A DNA stretch of 64,000 bases from Gyrodactylus bullatarudis (GCA_012064415.1 SSNU01001268.1:124001-188000); one strand, 5' to 3'; shown: positions 1-13,466, numbered from the stretch's first letter. The notes: generated from the letters alone by a model not told the origin. Numbers and translations are program-made.

Positions 1-3000
1 TCCAAAACCATGAGAACATCTAATGATTTCAATGGTTGTAAATTTCTTTTCAGACAATTTAGAAATTTTGCTGTTCCTACTGGAACTACGACTGAGAGAA
101 GATTCTTCCCTACCAGAGGAAGTGGCAAGTAATTGAGAGCCTTTAGCACTGTCAATTTTTGAATGGGAAATTTGGAAACGAGATGGTTTAGGAGACTCGA
201 GGTTTAAGTCTCTATCGGAAAAGTTCTTTGAGGATATCATAGGAACCTGAAATAGGTTTGTGATGAAGAATATGTACAAAAAAATAATTTTAAGGCTGAA
301 AAAACTTACTGTTGATTGATCTTCGGAGTTTTGTTCATTATCATAGGATAATGCCCAACTCTTTTCAACTATAGGAGATGAATTTTTAACTGGAGTACTG
401 TGCTCCATTGAAAGACTGGACCAATTAGTGGTTTTACTCGAACTATTTGGTGTGGAAAGACTGAATTGGGATATTTTAATCGGTTGTGATGTTTTGGTAA
501 CAGTTTGTTGTTCCAGGTCGTTAGTTGAGGAACGACTGCTACTCATGGAATCTCTACTCTTTGAAGGTTTTCCATGACAAGTACTCAAATCAGCTATAGA
601 GAAAAAACATTGATTGAGATAAATGTTCAGAGACATTGGTTTTAAGCTGAGCTACCGATGTCATGAGTGAATTAGAAATAAGAAGATGCCAGATTATTTC
701 ACAAATAAAGATCTCTATTTCGGGCATACTCATCAGTGTGATACAAAAGAGAGATGATGTTCTCTCTTGATATGGCATGTATCACACTGATGAGTATGCC
801 CGAAATAGAGATCTTTATTTGTGAAATAATCTGGCATCTTCTTATTTCTAAAAAATTGAAATAAAAAAGTCAGATGGATTATTAGAGATTTAAATTACAT
901 TTTTGGTGACAAGATTCATCATCCCTGAGAAATACAGAAGATTCTCGTTGATTCTTTGGATAAGTATCACTAACAGAAGCTGACTGGTTTTCAGGTTTGA
1001 TTGAATAATCTTGAGATTTCTCCGTGGGATTAGGAATGTAGCATGATTTAGTACGAGATCGTACTGGATCAATTACAGAACAAGATTCTTCATCAAGGGA
1101 TTTATTCTCAAGAATAAATGAGAACCGAGGGGAGTAGGAAGTGAAGGCTTGAAAGACAACACGTTGATTTTCCTCCGAGATTGGTTGATCATTCGAGGCG
1201 GTTCCAGTGTTTTGGTTTGGAGATGACCTGTCAAATTCATAATTAGGAGCCTCGTGATTTTCATTATTCCGACAAATTTCACCATCATCAATATTCACAC
1301 TACTTTTCATGTCATTATGTTCATCAAGCTTTTCTGTATGCCTCTTTCGAGAGTTCTCGCCTTCAATGAATTGACGAATTTCTTCGATTTCATCGGTTTG
1401 CATGGGATTAATGAGACTCTTGCATCTACGAGATTTAAAAGAAGCGGGTGAACTCTGGGCAGTATCTTGATGTTCAAAGGAGACAATGTTGGATAGCTGG
1501 CTGTTATCAGTTTCCTCATAATCATCGTCAATATCAACGTCATCCTCGACATCATGCTTGTATCGATCATCCCTTGGATCAAAGTAAGACACATCTTCTT
1601 CGTCATCCAGTTGTGGAATGAAGGCTGCTTTGAGTCGTAACAAATTCTCCCAGTCGATTGGATCGCCAGGTTTCAAGAAGAATTCAGCTTCTTTGATTTC
1701 TGTAGCTCCATTTCGTGTACCGATACGTGTCAGGGGATCTTTGCGTAATAAATTAGTGATCAAGTCGATAGCTTCTTTGGGTAATTCAAATTCCTCTTTT
1801 GGCCATTGAATTGGGTCTGATATAATATGTGTGAAGAGATCCTCGATGTCATCCCCATAAAACGGTACACATCCGACAAGAAATTCAAAGAGTATTATTC
1901 CAGATGACCACCAATCAATTGGTTTACCATAGCCTTGACGTAGAATAACTTCTGGGGCAATGTACTCGGGTGTACCGAAAACCTGTTTATCTCTAAACAT
2001 TTTACAATCTTTTTGAAGATCGATATTTCTTTCATAGAGGTTTGTAGCCAAATTCATTAAGCCAATGCGAGAAAGACCAAAGTCTGTTAGTTTTATGTGA
2101 CCCTCATGAGTTATCAGCAGACTAAAATGAAGAAAAAATTCAAGTTTTGCAATTTTCCCTCAAGAAACTACATTTCTGTTTTCAGTAAAGGTACAAAAAT
2201 TTTTTCTGGTTAAAAACTTGAGATTCTTTTCCAAGACAACAAAAATATAGTGGTAACAAGAGAGATTCTTATCAGAAGGTTTATTTGAGATTGTACCATC
2301 AATAATTATAATCTCTTTACTGTAATCATAATTACAAAGGCTTGATGATAATTTAGCTCAATTTGTTTCACTTTGTTTTCACTCAACCACTTATACACAC
2401 AATGTGCATGTGTGTGTTTTTACATGTAAATTGCATTGCTAGGATCGTGAATGTATTTATATACAGTATTAAAGTACATTAAAGTACAAAACAAAAAGAG
2501 AAATCATTATACTGATTTCAAGTTAGATAAATTAGATTTGTTTGTAGGTTCAAACCTTGGCAAGAAGAATAATATTTTCCTCTCGAGAGTAGGGAAGAAA
2601 CCTGGCATATTTTATGACCTCAGATGATGAACTATTGAATGTGCGTATTGTTTGAAAAATATCAACTTCAATGTACTCTTGGATCATCTGAATGAATTTA
2701 CTTCATATATCGGCATGAAATTAATAGTCTAATACTTGGCATTTGACTTTATTACTTGCATTACATGCATGTGATATGATAAGAACAACTTGTCATTCTT
2801 ACAACCATTTACAAATTTAGGATATGAACTGAACAAGATGAATTCTCTTTGTCCGACTGTGAGAGAGTAATTTAAATTATTTTAATCGAAATTCAATTTC
2901 TAATTATGCCAAGAGTGAAATTATCCTTATAATATGTAATGGTTTTACAAATTCTGACTTACTTATCTGGTTTCAGGTCCCTGTGTACAATTCCATAAGT

Positions 3001-6000
3001 ATGCAAATATTCAAGGGCAAGTACTGTTTCAGCGTAATACATTCGTGCCAACTCAAGTGGTAAAGGTCTATTGATTTTCTTGAGTAGGGTAGCACAATCT
3101 CCGCCCTCCACAAACTCCATGACCATGCAAAGGCACTTTTTGGTTTCAAACGTACAGAAAAGACCAACAACAAAGGGATTATCGGCAAAAGTCATAATAT
3201 CTCGTTCAGCGAATACTTGTTCAACCTGATTACGTAGTTGTAAATGTTGTTTGTGAATTTTTTTCATAGCGAAACGTTGCCTTGTCAACTTATCTCGAAC
3301 AAGGTAGACAGCTCTGTTTCAGAAAATGGAAAAGATTTGATTATAAGACAAGACAAGTTCAAGATAATCATACTAACCCATAAGCTCCATTCGAGATTAA
3401 TTTGATGATTTCAAAGTCTGATTCACAGGGTCTATGACGAAATTTGGCTTCGTTTCCGGAAAACAATTGGATATTTTGAGTTGGATCGATGTTTGATGTG
3501 GGGAAGCTTGGACCGCTGTTATCGGAGTAGTTCTGGAGGCTGCAGGAAGAGTTGACGATTTTCATTTGGCCAGAATAAATCGGAGATGAATTGTTGAAAT
3601 GATCAAATGATTTTTGTTTTGGAGAATAACTTTCTGAAGCTATTGGAAACTTTAATGACATTGATGAAGCATTGGGATTCGGAGAGATTGAAGAGTGATT
3701 TTGAGGAGCACCAAAGTTTGATTCACACAATTGTCCCTGATATGAGAGCACTGACAATTCTCCATCACTCATGTAATCATCTATAGAATGGAAAATTTAC
3801 CAATTTTGTAGAGGAAAACGTGAATAATAATAAAAAAAATCGTATCTCAAGATTGATTAGAAAAAACTCACTGGAAACTTGACTTCCATCAAGGCCCAAC
3901 TTGGCCAGAACATACTTTGGAACGTCAGCAGTGAATATTTGATCTTTTGCGATTGCTTCTCTCTTCAAGAGACACGATGTCTTGACGAACTTGTCAAGAT
4001 TTTGCCTTTGTGGCTGTAGTGATAGTGGCGCTTGAGAATTTACTGATTTACTCAAATTATTTGGTTCGTTGGTTATACGTATGTCGTTGAGCATTTGAGC
4101 AGCAACTTCCATTTTCACTTGTTCCTCTGTCACCTCAAGCATGTGGTAAAACTGACTCGGATCGAACTGGATGCACTCAAGTAGACGAGCTGTCCTTGAG
4201 ATAATGAACATGAAACGATTTGTTATCTCAATGATCCAATTCAACGATTCAGGATCTCGATCACGAGTCTATAGAGACATGGATAAAAGAATCATGTCAA
4301 ATTAATCAGATATTTTCATAAATTAGATATTCATTTAACTGTCATTGTCACAGTTATTAGGCATTTGGAATAATTTATTCCCCCATCAAAATCATCATTT
4401 TATACAACGTTTGATTTTATTCATAGCCAAGCAATAAAAAGAATAAGCTCAAGTCTTAGTCCTCATAATTTGAGAAGGAGAGATTCCAGACACTTTTTTT
4501 GCATCTATAGTGAAAATTTAGAGTTACCTAGCATATTTAGGAAAAATGTTAGAATTAAACTAAATTGGTGGCAAGTCAAATCGTGAGAAGGGAGCAGACA
4601 CACAAAACATCTCTTGGAGATTTGAATGCAGTAAACTATTTTCCAGAATTGTATGATAAAAATATTAACAAGGCAGACTTTGCCTCACATTACTAAGAAT
4701 AGAATATCAATTTTACAATCATTCATAGCCATGAATTGAATAGATTTCAATGTAGTAGAATTTTTCTTCTTATTTTCATTCATAACCTGGATTTTTGTAG
4801 AGTTATTGGTTTGTTACAGAAAATATATTTATCAGAGAGGATGAAGAGGAAATGTATTGTCCTCTACATACAAGCGTAGGTAGAAGGTAGGGCGGGAGTT
4901 AACTTTTCCCCCCGATGTCTAGACCACAAAAATTGTTTAGTTAATTATTTTTATTCGTAATAAAGGGAGAGAAATAAAACTGAAACACTCTGGTAAATAC
5001 AGGATTGGATTAGACTATTTTGCAACAAGAAAAAAACTCACACAAGTCCTCTCTAGCTTCTATCATGCTTAAAACAAGAGGCTGGAATAGGGAAATAAAA
5101 AAAAAACAGGAAAAAGACATAGCACCAAACGTAGTAGTGAATAGAAATTTAGTCTCATCTATTTCTGGGATCATTTCTCCTTCCTCTCTTGTGCTATAGT
5201 TGTTAGTTTTGTACCTTAATTATTATTATCATACATCAGATGGATGCATAATATATAGTGTAGTGAAATGAGATGGGAGAAATGTATAATTATAGAGACA
5301 GAGGGAGACTTTCTACAGGGTATTTGTATGTGTTTGAGGAAATAAACAATAAATCATTGCACAATGATCATCATCATCATCAAATACTACTAATAATCAT
5401 CATTTTCAGAAATAAACAGCGATAAAAATTGAAGAGGTATTTTCAGAGGTAACAGATCTTTTTTGTTGACTTGAAAGTTTTCTATGATCAAGATTAGACA
5501 GTTCAACCATTTTTGAGGGATTTTGAATCATCGAAATTTCATTGATTTTCAAGTAATGAAAATGATGAAGAAAATAAGGTGAATTTTATTTTCTTGTCTA
5601 ATTGTGATCAAAGAAGACTCATACATCTATGCTGTCATCCCCAGGGTTTTTTGTATAAAACGGAAAAATTTGAAATTGAAGCTACGTGGTTTTCCTGCTT
5701 AAGATGTCTAGTTACCGCGGTATCCTTATGTAGATGATCATTGGATCTTGTAGACAACTTCCTAATAGTTCTTCCTATGTACGAAGCTCCACAATCACAC
5801 TGGAATTGATAAACTAATAGAGTCTTCTCTTCAGGCTTGAGTAAATCCTTATGAATCAAACTGAACAATCTCTGTGTTTTAAATAAGGATAACGCGGTAA
5901 CTAGACATCTTAAGCAGGAAAACCACGTAGCTTCAATTTCAAATTTTTCAGTTTTATACAAAAACCCTGGGGATGACAGCATAGATGTATGGGTTAAAGA

Positions 6001-9000
6001 GAAATTCTTTATTAATCAATACAAACCTAATCTATGTGTTCAGAAAAACTATTCATATAATCTTCAACTACTTTGGCCTATGTGAGCTTTTTCACTTTTC
6101 TCTCCACTGTTGCTATTTAATGGAGAGTTTTGGTGTTTTTTCAGCTTGCATATATTCTTAATTCTTGAACTTTTACTATTTCTTTCAAAATTGTAAATTA
6201 TTATTTTCATTCAATTATTTAACTCTTATCATTTTTAAAGTGATACCACTGATGATCCTTTAAGAAATACGTATTTGGTGTTAATATATCTTTTATTTCT
6301 ATTTTAATATGATTTTAAGTGGATTTTCGGACGTATTTGAGAAATTACGTGAATTATTCAATCAGAAAAAAGAAGACTCGTTTTGACCCCAAATCAAATA
6401 AGGGTGAATTTTTGTGAAAAAAATCGAATTTTCAAACAAAAGTAGAATGAAAAGAAAATCTTTTGCTTGTAATTCTAGAACTAGTTCTATTACGTTCGGA
6501 GGCTTAAGCTCAAAGTTAAAAATAATGGGAATTCGACGCCAGACCAAAATTAGAAGAATTTCCCAATTTTTGTTAAAATGGTAAAAGTAGGCAAAATGAT
6601 CAAAAATTCTCAACTCGATACATCGATAAGCTTTACATAGTTCTTAATTCAAATGATTTGAGACAAGGCAATTGTTGATAATAAGAACCAGAGAGTCAAG
6701 TTCAACTAGAGAGACTAGTGCAAAGTCATTATCAATAAAAGTCATGCTAAAGTATGAATGATATGATAGAAGTAAAGATTGATTGATTTTAAAGAGAAAA
6801 CTATTCATATTCTAGTCTATGCAAGGTCTATATGTATATGAATATTATAAGAAGTAAGAGAATTTCAGAGAACTTAAGAAGAGAGTTAACAAAAGTCACG
6901 TGGAAATATTTTCTCTCTATATCTGTTTCAGCATGAAATTCTTTACTGTCTTTACTGAACAAATGCAAGACTTGTTCAAGTCGGAAAGGAGGTTCTGTAA
7001 TGTAATCCAAAAATGGTGTAGATAGTGTTTTTTTATTCCTATACATTACTTAAAATTTTGATGGATATTTGAAAGATGAAATAAAAGATTGAATCAGATT
7101 TTGTGTGTATGCAGAGAAACTTACATCGGCAATCAATTTATTCAAATTATCTGACAATTCGTAGAAATATTCACAAGTGATTACGTTATTTTGAGCCTTT
7201 TCAAAGCAGTCCTGTGCATTCTGTAATATTTGTATGTGAACAAATCTGGCGATTGCTGTCAGATTAACATTATCTGTACTTTTCAAGTCGGTTATGAAAC
7301 ATTTCAAGTTATCTTGCATTTGCTTTGAGGCCTAAAAATCAAGAGACATGAAATAAATTTTGTTAAGGGTTGATTGGAAAATAATTACTTTTGGAAATCG
7401 TTCCCTGTATACATGATTCAGGAGGTAGACATCCTCTTCGGAGTAAATTGATCGACACGAGCTTGAAAAGAAATATAAATTGTATTAGCTAAATTTCAAT
7501 AATCAATTTCAATAGAATACCCTTATCCAATGGAAAAAAATAAATGCAAAAGCTAAGTGAGAATTCAAGTCAAGAAAATAAAAACAATGAATAGCGACAG
7601 CTTTCGGCAAAAGCAAAAGAAACATCATGAGAAAGTCAACTTGATAATTTTTTACTTTCCAGATTGAGATTCAGTGAATAATTTCACGATGAAAATTTTA
7701 ATCAGCACTACTGTGTTTCAGATCGAGTAGCAAAAAAAATTTATGACTTTTGATGAATGTAGAATGAAAATTAAAATCAAATTCATCAAGAGTACACACA
7801 AGACTGCAGATCTAAGCAGGACCATATGAATGCATGGTGTAATTTCCTTCGTCTCATTGCAATATGAAGAGATGTACGATTGGTTTATGTGCGAATATCA
7901 GTTGATTAGTCTTTTTTACAAAATTAAAATTTTCAATTACATTAATGATAGTCCAATGGCGATTTGAGAGAGAAGGGAAAAATGAGATTGGGACGGAGAA
8001 AAGCGGACGAGAAAAATTCAGAGTAATCAGAATTATTAATGAGATGACTGGTGAGATAACAGACGAGAACACAATGCAAAAATAGAAAAAAGTGCATAGA
8101 ATTAAAATGGAGAAAGGGGTTGCAAGTAAAACACCGTCGATGGTTAGAAGACACTCTAGAAAGGAGTTATGGTCCTTTTTGAAACAGAAATAGCAAATAG
8201 ATTTCATTTAGATTACAAATTGAATTCTTCTGGCATTATAATATACTCGATAAGGTTCTAAGCAAAAATTGATTTTTTTCAAAAATTCAACTCAATTTAA
8301 TACATAAAATTCTTGTACATTTTATATGTTCAATAGAGCTGCTTATTTTCAAGAGATTAATATATTTTCTGTCGAATGAGTATTTTCTAAGGCTTAAATA
8401 AGAACTTTACGCTTGGCAATGTTTTATTCACAATGGAAAAATAATTCCCACTTGTTGTTGGCAAGCAAATTTGAATTGATAACAAGTTGAGACAAAAAAA
8501 GACTTGAACAAGTACGATGGAGAATATTTTTATGAAACATGTTTGCAAGTGTTTGCATGTAAAAGAATTCTTGGGTATGCACATTATTTCACACTGTCCA
8601 AGAGGCTTCATAATCATTAGTGTGTATACTTTTATTGGATAATAATATGATAGTCTGCAATAAGAGGACTATATGTATTAGAGGTAGACTCTGAGTACTT
8701 TCTAGAGTAAATGGGAAAAAATAATAATAATTGACATGAAGAGACAACCTAGTTAAATTCGTGTAGTACAAGTATCCCGCGACAGACTGTCATAGAGAAA
8801 ATGTACTTTTACATTAATGAGATAGTTTTCTCATACAAAACTAATATACTGGCTTCAGTTATAATTTAAAGATGAGAGAACATTTTGAAAACAACTTGGT
8901 TTCCACAACTAGATTTTAGCCAAAGCATTATTTCGAATGTAGATCAATAGAATTCGTCTGAATTCCCAAAACATCTGTCTATCATTGAGTTAAAGATTAG

Positions 9001-12000
9001 ACTAAACTTTTCCTGAAAAAAGTTGATAAAAAGAAATACAATTTTCTGAATGATTTTTGGATCAAAACCATTTCTAAATTTAATTCCCAAATATGAGAGA
9101 AACAAACAGATTTTTCTGGATCATAACTCTGTTTGTTAATTAATCTTTATTAAGATTGAGATTAGTTTAAACTCTTTGGAAGCTGAATGATTCTGTTCAG
9201 TGATCTTGAATGAGATTGAAAATTCGTTCAGTGAGATTATCAAGATTAACATAGAGAGAGAGAAAGAATTCTCTACAAATGCTTCAGAAGGGAAGGAGAT
9301 AAGATTTCCCAGACAATCCGGGGAATTATTTGGATCAACAATTATGCAAGTATTTGAGTAGGAGAAGGAATTATTCAAACAAATATCTGTTTTTTTATTC
9401 TTATTTTCTTCATATGTAGGGGAAAAATAAAAAGAGAAAAGAATTGATTATAGTTCTGTAAATATACATATATATTGTGTGTTCTATATATATAAGAGCA
9501 AAAGGGAAATATCACAAGATTGTAATTTATAATTAGGAAACTAATATCGTATATGACCATTTTTCTTATTTTGTGCACATATCCACTTTCGCTTCTCTGC
9601 TCATTATTTCTATAATCGAATGTAGAATATTATTTCAGATACTTGGAAAATGCGCAGACTATGCCTTTTAAGTGGTTTACACAAACATGTTTTACTTCAA
9701 TCAAATCACAAGAGAAAGGGCTACAAAGAAAGGCAAGAGAATGTATCTGATGACATGTATGATGATGATAGTTTATATTTTTAAAAATAAAAATGACCAA
9801 GTGTGTATTTTACAATTTGGTAAGAGAGAAAGCACTCACCAGAACCCGATTAACCTTTTATTCATCATCATTGTGTTTTAGTAAATTTTTAACATGGGAA
9901 ATTTGAACAAAAAAGAACACTGATCAAACCTCAAAGAAATTCATCCTCAATCATTGATCTTGATTTTGTATTTATCGGTTGAGTGAGCAGTAAGAGAAAT
10001 TCTGTCATCTTATGCCTTGGTGTCATCAGAAGATAAAAACCAAGTCAAAACTTTTATCAATTATAATTATCGTTAGGTTGATATTTGAAAAAATAGCCTT
10101 TTTAGCTAAAATTAAGACTCACCTGAGGGATCTGGCTCTTCTTTTGAATGGGGCATTGCTTGCAATTTGGCTAGTATTTGGATCTCTGTTGTCATTAGAT
10201 TGACGGAGAAAGTCTTGTGAAATATTGGGAGAATCCATGTTACTGGGTACATTTCCAATTTGATTTGGACTAAATTTCATCTGACAGTTTTGACAAATGC
10301 CAAGAGAGTTGCTGGAGAGATTTTCAATTTTTATCGACAATGCCTTCATTTCGCCCTGAGAAGCTTGAATGTTTGATTGTTGTTGGAGGAACTGTTGTTG
10401 TTTACGAACAGACTGAAGACGAGCATTACTAATGGAAAGTCGACCACGATGACCAATATGTTCTTTTGAAGAGTAATGGCTCTGTGTGGAATAAACATTA
10501 TTTATTTATTTTATTATTTTCCGGTAATGGTAAAGAAAGGCTGTACAAAAATTTTCCCTGCCCCAAAATTTTTCCAAGTTCAAAAAATGTATATCGATGT
10601 GTCAATCACACTCCTTTTGTACCCTTCTTTGTCATGATGATGTAACCCATTGGTTATTTATCCTACAAAATTGAAAAAGTTATCATTTCAAAGTTAAATA
10701 ACTCTGATTCTGAATGAGATATTCGAAAAATTCAAAGAGCAATTATGCTTAAAATTTTCTCCTCTATAAAATGGTATAAGTATCAAAATTAGAACTCGAC
10801 TAATAAGAAGAATAGAATTTCAGAAAATCAATTTGATTTGGTGATTTGAAATTGTAACTTTAGATTAAAACAAAGAACAAGTTTTGAAAAATATACGTTT
10901 TCCCAAATATTGCGAAAAATCCTATTGATAAAATAAAAAGATTTTCTGAAATTCTATTCTTCTTATTAGTCGATTTCTAATTTTGATACTTATACCATTT
11001 TATAGAGGAGAAAATTTTAAGCATAATTGCTCTTTGAATTTTTCGAATATCTCATTCAGAATCAGAGTTATTTAACTTTGAAATGATAAATTTTTCAATT
11101 TTGTAGGATAAATAACCAATGGGTTACATTATCATGACAAAGAAGGGTACAAAAGGAGTGTGATTGACACATCGATATACATTTTTTGAACTTGGAAAAA
11201 TTTTGGGGCAGGGAAAATTTTTGTGCAGCCTTTCTTTACCATAACCTATTTTCCTTTATCGGAAATATCCATATTTTCATGTAAAATGAAAAGAATACAT
11301 GATAAATGATGACATAATGATGATAAATAATATTTTTTGTTGTTGCTACTGTAGTTTATGATGATGCCAGGGAGTAAACAGAATGGAATTCTTGTTCATT
11401 TCATTAGAATTGTCTACTAGACATGTCATCATTTATTTGGCTATGGGGAAACGATACTTTGGATATATGTATATATTGTAGTAGATATAGTTAAAGAGGA
11501 AGATTGCTGCTTAAAAAAGTATCCGTAGAGGTAAAAGAAAATGGATCACAAGAAATATGTAAACAGGAAACGACGAAAGAGGAAGAAGGAAAAAATGGAA
11601 TTTTAATTAAAATCCATAAATATTTATCCATTTATTTATTTATTTGACTAGTGAAAGCTCTACTAGAATTGTCTTTTATGTTTTGTCTACATATTCGAAT
11701 GTAGTTTATTTGGAATGGGAAACTTACAGAAATATTGCTGCTTGTTGGTGTATTAGTTCCATAGCCAGACGAGGGTAACGAGACCAGAGACCAACGTCGA
11801 ATGTCAAGATTTCTAGAAAGCAAACGAAATTTTAGACAATTGATGTCATTTTTATTTGCTCAATACGGCAATACTTTGGACAAATTGATTTTCGTCATCA
11901 GATTCAGGTGAAATAGTATGAGTAAAAGAGTTCAAAGTATAACTATCTATCAGGGTTGCTTCCTTAAGAAAATTCTTAGAGATGTCTTGCTTTCAAAAAA

Positions 12001-13466
12001 TCAGTCAATGAACTTGTTCTAACATTCAAGTCAAAGCCTATTAGTGGGGATTTGTAAATTGATTATGACTGATAAAAAGGGTACTTATTTTAAGTAAAAC
12101 TAAACTTGAATGATTAGATTAAGAATATTTAATGAAAATTTCATCATGTTCTATAGTTGAACATGTTAGAATTAGATTAATTAACTTGATAAACACTAAC
12201 TTTATCTGATCAGATTTCAGATGGGCAGGAAGGAATGCATTAAATGATTGTTGAGTTCGATAATTGGATGGACTTGACTTTTGCTTATTAAAATTACTAT
12301 TAGTGTTGTTTCCATGGCCAGAATTGGAAGGCAAATTGCTTTCATTAGTAACATTATTAGATTTATAGATTTGAGCTTGTTGGTTAGTGGACCGATCAGA
12401 GCTGCCATTATTTGATTTGAATTTTGTGTTAACTTCACTTCGTAAAAGTATCGGACTGCAATTGTTGTTGTTTTCGTTCTGTGATGTACTCTCCAAAGAA
12501 TTGTTTAACAAATATTTACCACACTTTTTACAAAAACCACAGGATGATTTCAAATGGTTGTTGTTGTTGTTTGGCGATGATGAGATGCAAGATATAGTTT
12601 TAATTCGTTGGCGTTGGTTTGATGATGCAATAATAGGCCTGACATTTGGAGGAGGAAGACTGTTATTAGTCAAATTCATACTATTTGTGCATCCAATTTG
12701 ATTATGAGTCATGGACTGATCAATAAATGAGTTGTTACTCTGACTATAGACAAAATCTTCATCATCAATCAGAACTGACTGCTTTTCACTGTCTTCCATA
12801 TTACAATAAAACGGACAAGGAGATAAATTATCCACTTCAGTTGTAGGGTGCTCACTAAAATCAGAAATGCAGGTAAGATTCGGAGCTGAATGGCCCATGG
12901 CTGTTCGTTTGTAGCGAATGAGATTACTCATTCGACTTGGATTCAAATCTACATTTTTATGGGAAATCAAATTTCGTGGAGCATTCGATATTGAGCCGTT
13001 ATTCCCAATTAAGGATTGTCTCATGGAAGATGAAACTTGATTCATACGAGAAACGGTATTAGTGAGAGAGAGTCTTAGACTTGCTCTCAAATTACCTCTG
13101 GAGGAAAAATCTTGAGAAGCATTGGAGAGGTTATTCTTGGAATCATTCTGTACTACTTGATCCTCGAAAAGATGAATCTTGTCACTTTTAAGTTCAAAGG
13201 ATGAATTTGAATTCTAAAAGAAATAAAATTAATAAATAACCTCGTTTTGAGCTAAATCAGCAAATGTTTTACGATAAAATAGAAGAGATTTGAATATTTT
13301 TAATCGCTTTCTATGATTATTTTCACTTCTCTTATCTGTTGGAGGAACTTTGGTGAGACGGAAAATATTCTTTTTTGAGCTCATATGAAAAATTTATACC
13401 AAAATTAATATTAATATATATATATATATCAATGATAAAGTCATTCAAGCATGAAAAACTTACCAT
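1..13466 (-). CDS. MAST: MAST-family (microtubule-associated) Ser/Thr kinase, 3' end outside window
   Basis: AGC-group kinase of the MAST family, which acts at the cytoskeleton and membrane through its PDZ domain. Exons in transcript order: 13464-13466 (ATG at the exon end), 12201-13213, 11728-11812, 10123-10481, 7389-7461, 7125-7331, 3872-4268, 3378-3780, 2963-3313, 899-2121, 310-593, <1-246. All have GT-AG borders and the sum is exactly 1548 codons with no frame break. Family marks in order: [36 protein letters not shown], the [10 protein letters not shown] and [11 protein letters not shown] segments of the pre-kinase domain, glycine loop GAYGAVYLVRD, AMKK lysine, [36 protein letters not shown], and the SPRF tail. 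The last codons ([10 protein letters not shown]) look like the first PDZ strand, so the gene continues past base 1. The start is less certain: the initiator ATG would be the last three bases of exon 1. The exon 899 donor is GTAATT. Introns of 57-2856 nt hold three repeat elements. Confidence 0.93.
700..740 (-). ncRNA. Candidate hammerhead ribozyme, left arm of foldback
   Basis: Read on the minus strand: CACA, CTGATGA, 8 nt (GTATGCCC), GAAA, a helix III of about 5 bp closed by GATC, U as cleavage-site residue, then TGTG pairing with CACA. This is the type I hammerhead order of core elements. The 8-nt helix II segment begins with G and ends with C, the usual 10.1-11.1 pair, but is otherwise weak. 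Folding and cleavage are untested. Confidence 0.6.
783..823 (+). ncRNA. Candidate hammerhead ribozyme, right arm of foldback
   Basis: Mirror copy of the motif at 700-740 on the plus strand: CACA 783-786, CTGATGA 787-793, 8-nt helix II segment 794-801, GAAA 802-805, helix III within 805-818, and TGTG 820-823 closing helix I. Because the arms are perfect complements, in a single transcript they would pair with each other rather than fold as two ribozymes. Confidence 0.6.
5620..6365. mobile_element. Rearranged Penelope-like element fragment: inverted GIY-YIG ends and a tandem junction
   Basis: On the minus strand, 5886 down to about 5635 encodes a PLE endonuclease segment ([20 protein letters not shown], the GIY-YIG core, then [17 protein letters not shown]). 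Bases 5887-5991 repeat the same end in inverted orientation (arms 5620-5725 and 5887-5991, about 105 bp). The plus-strand copy continues through [17 protein letters not shown] to a stop at 6083-6085. After it come a candidate hammerhead (6245-6279) and a new PLE reading-frame start at about 6308 ([17 protein letters not shown], related to the ISSYPDVYENVRLFL start of the 54-kb element). So one copy's 3' end joins the next copy's 5' end, as in PLE pseudo-LTRs. It sits inside the 2856-nt MAST intron 4269-7124. Confidence 0.85.
6245..6279 (+). ncRNA. Candidate hammerhead ribozyme at a PLE-PLE junction
   Basis: ACCA 6245-6248, CTGATGA 6249-6255, TCCTTTAA 6256-6263, GAAA 6264-6267, palindrome ATACGTAT 6267-6274 (very short helix III), T as cleavage residue, then TGGT 6276-6279 pairing with ACCA. 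It lies 160 nt after the PLE stop and about 30 nt before the next PLE start. Helix II lacks the canonical G-C closing pair, so this copy may be inactive. Confidence 0.6.
10523..11246. repeat. Large foldback element (about 300-bp arms) in a MAST intron
   Basis: Arm 10523 to about 10829 is nearly the reverse complement of about 10948-11246, with an unrelated spacer of about 120 nt. A few mismatches and small indels (for example GGTAATGG against GGTTATGG at the tips, and one repeated ATG near 10637) show some age. No open reading frame is present. It fits a non-autonomous foldback or long-TIR DNA transposon; no clear target duplication was found. It lies in the 1246-nt intron 10482-11727. Confidence 0.9.

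Larger units (their letters stand above)
672..851. repeat. Perfect 74-bp foldback (inverted repeat) in a MAST intron
   Basis: Arms 672-745 and 778-851 are exact reverse complements around a 32-nt spacer, which itself contains a short GAGAGA/TCTCTC inverted pair. It lies in the 305-nt intron 594-898 of the MAST gene. Each arm carries a hammerhead-like core, so the foldback is probably two inverted copies of a PLE-derived ribozyme segment. A long-read fold-over assembly artefact cannot be excluded. Confidence 0.9.

Noticed and set aside
882..898. Stop codon at 882 as the end of the MAST kinase
   Set aside because: A GTAATT donor at 898 joins in phase to 310-593 and then <1-246, which leads into a PDZ start, so the stop is intronic.
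6828..7046. 72-aa minus-strand frame in the large MAST intron, considered as a MAST exon
   Set aside because: Exons 7125-7331 and 3872-4268 join in phase and match the family directly, leaving no room for it.
9136..9378. 80-aa minus-strand frame considered as a missing MAST exon
   Set aside because: Exons 10123-10481 and 7389-7461 join directly in phase to give the family's RARSLS motif; no exon is missing.
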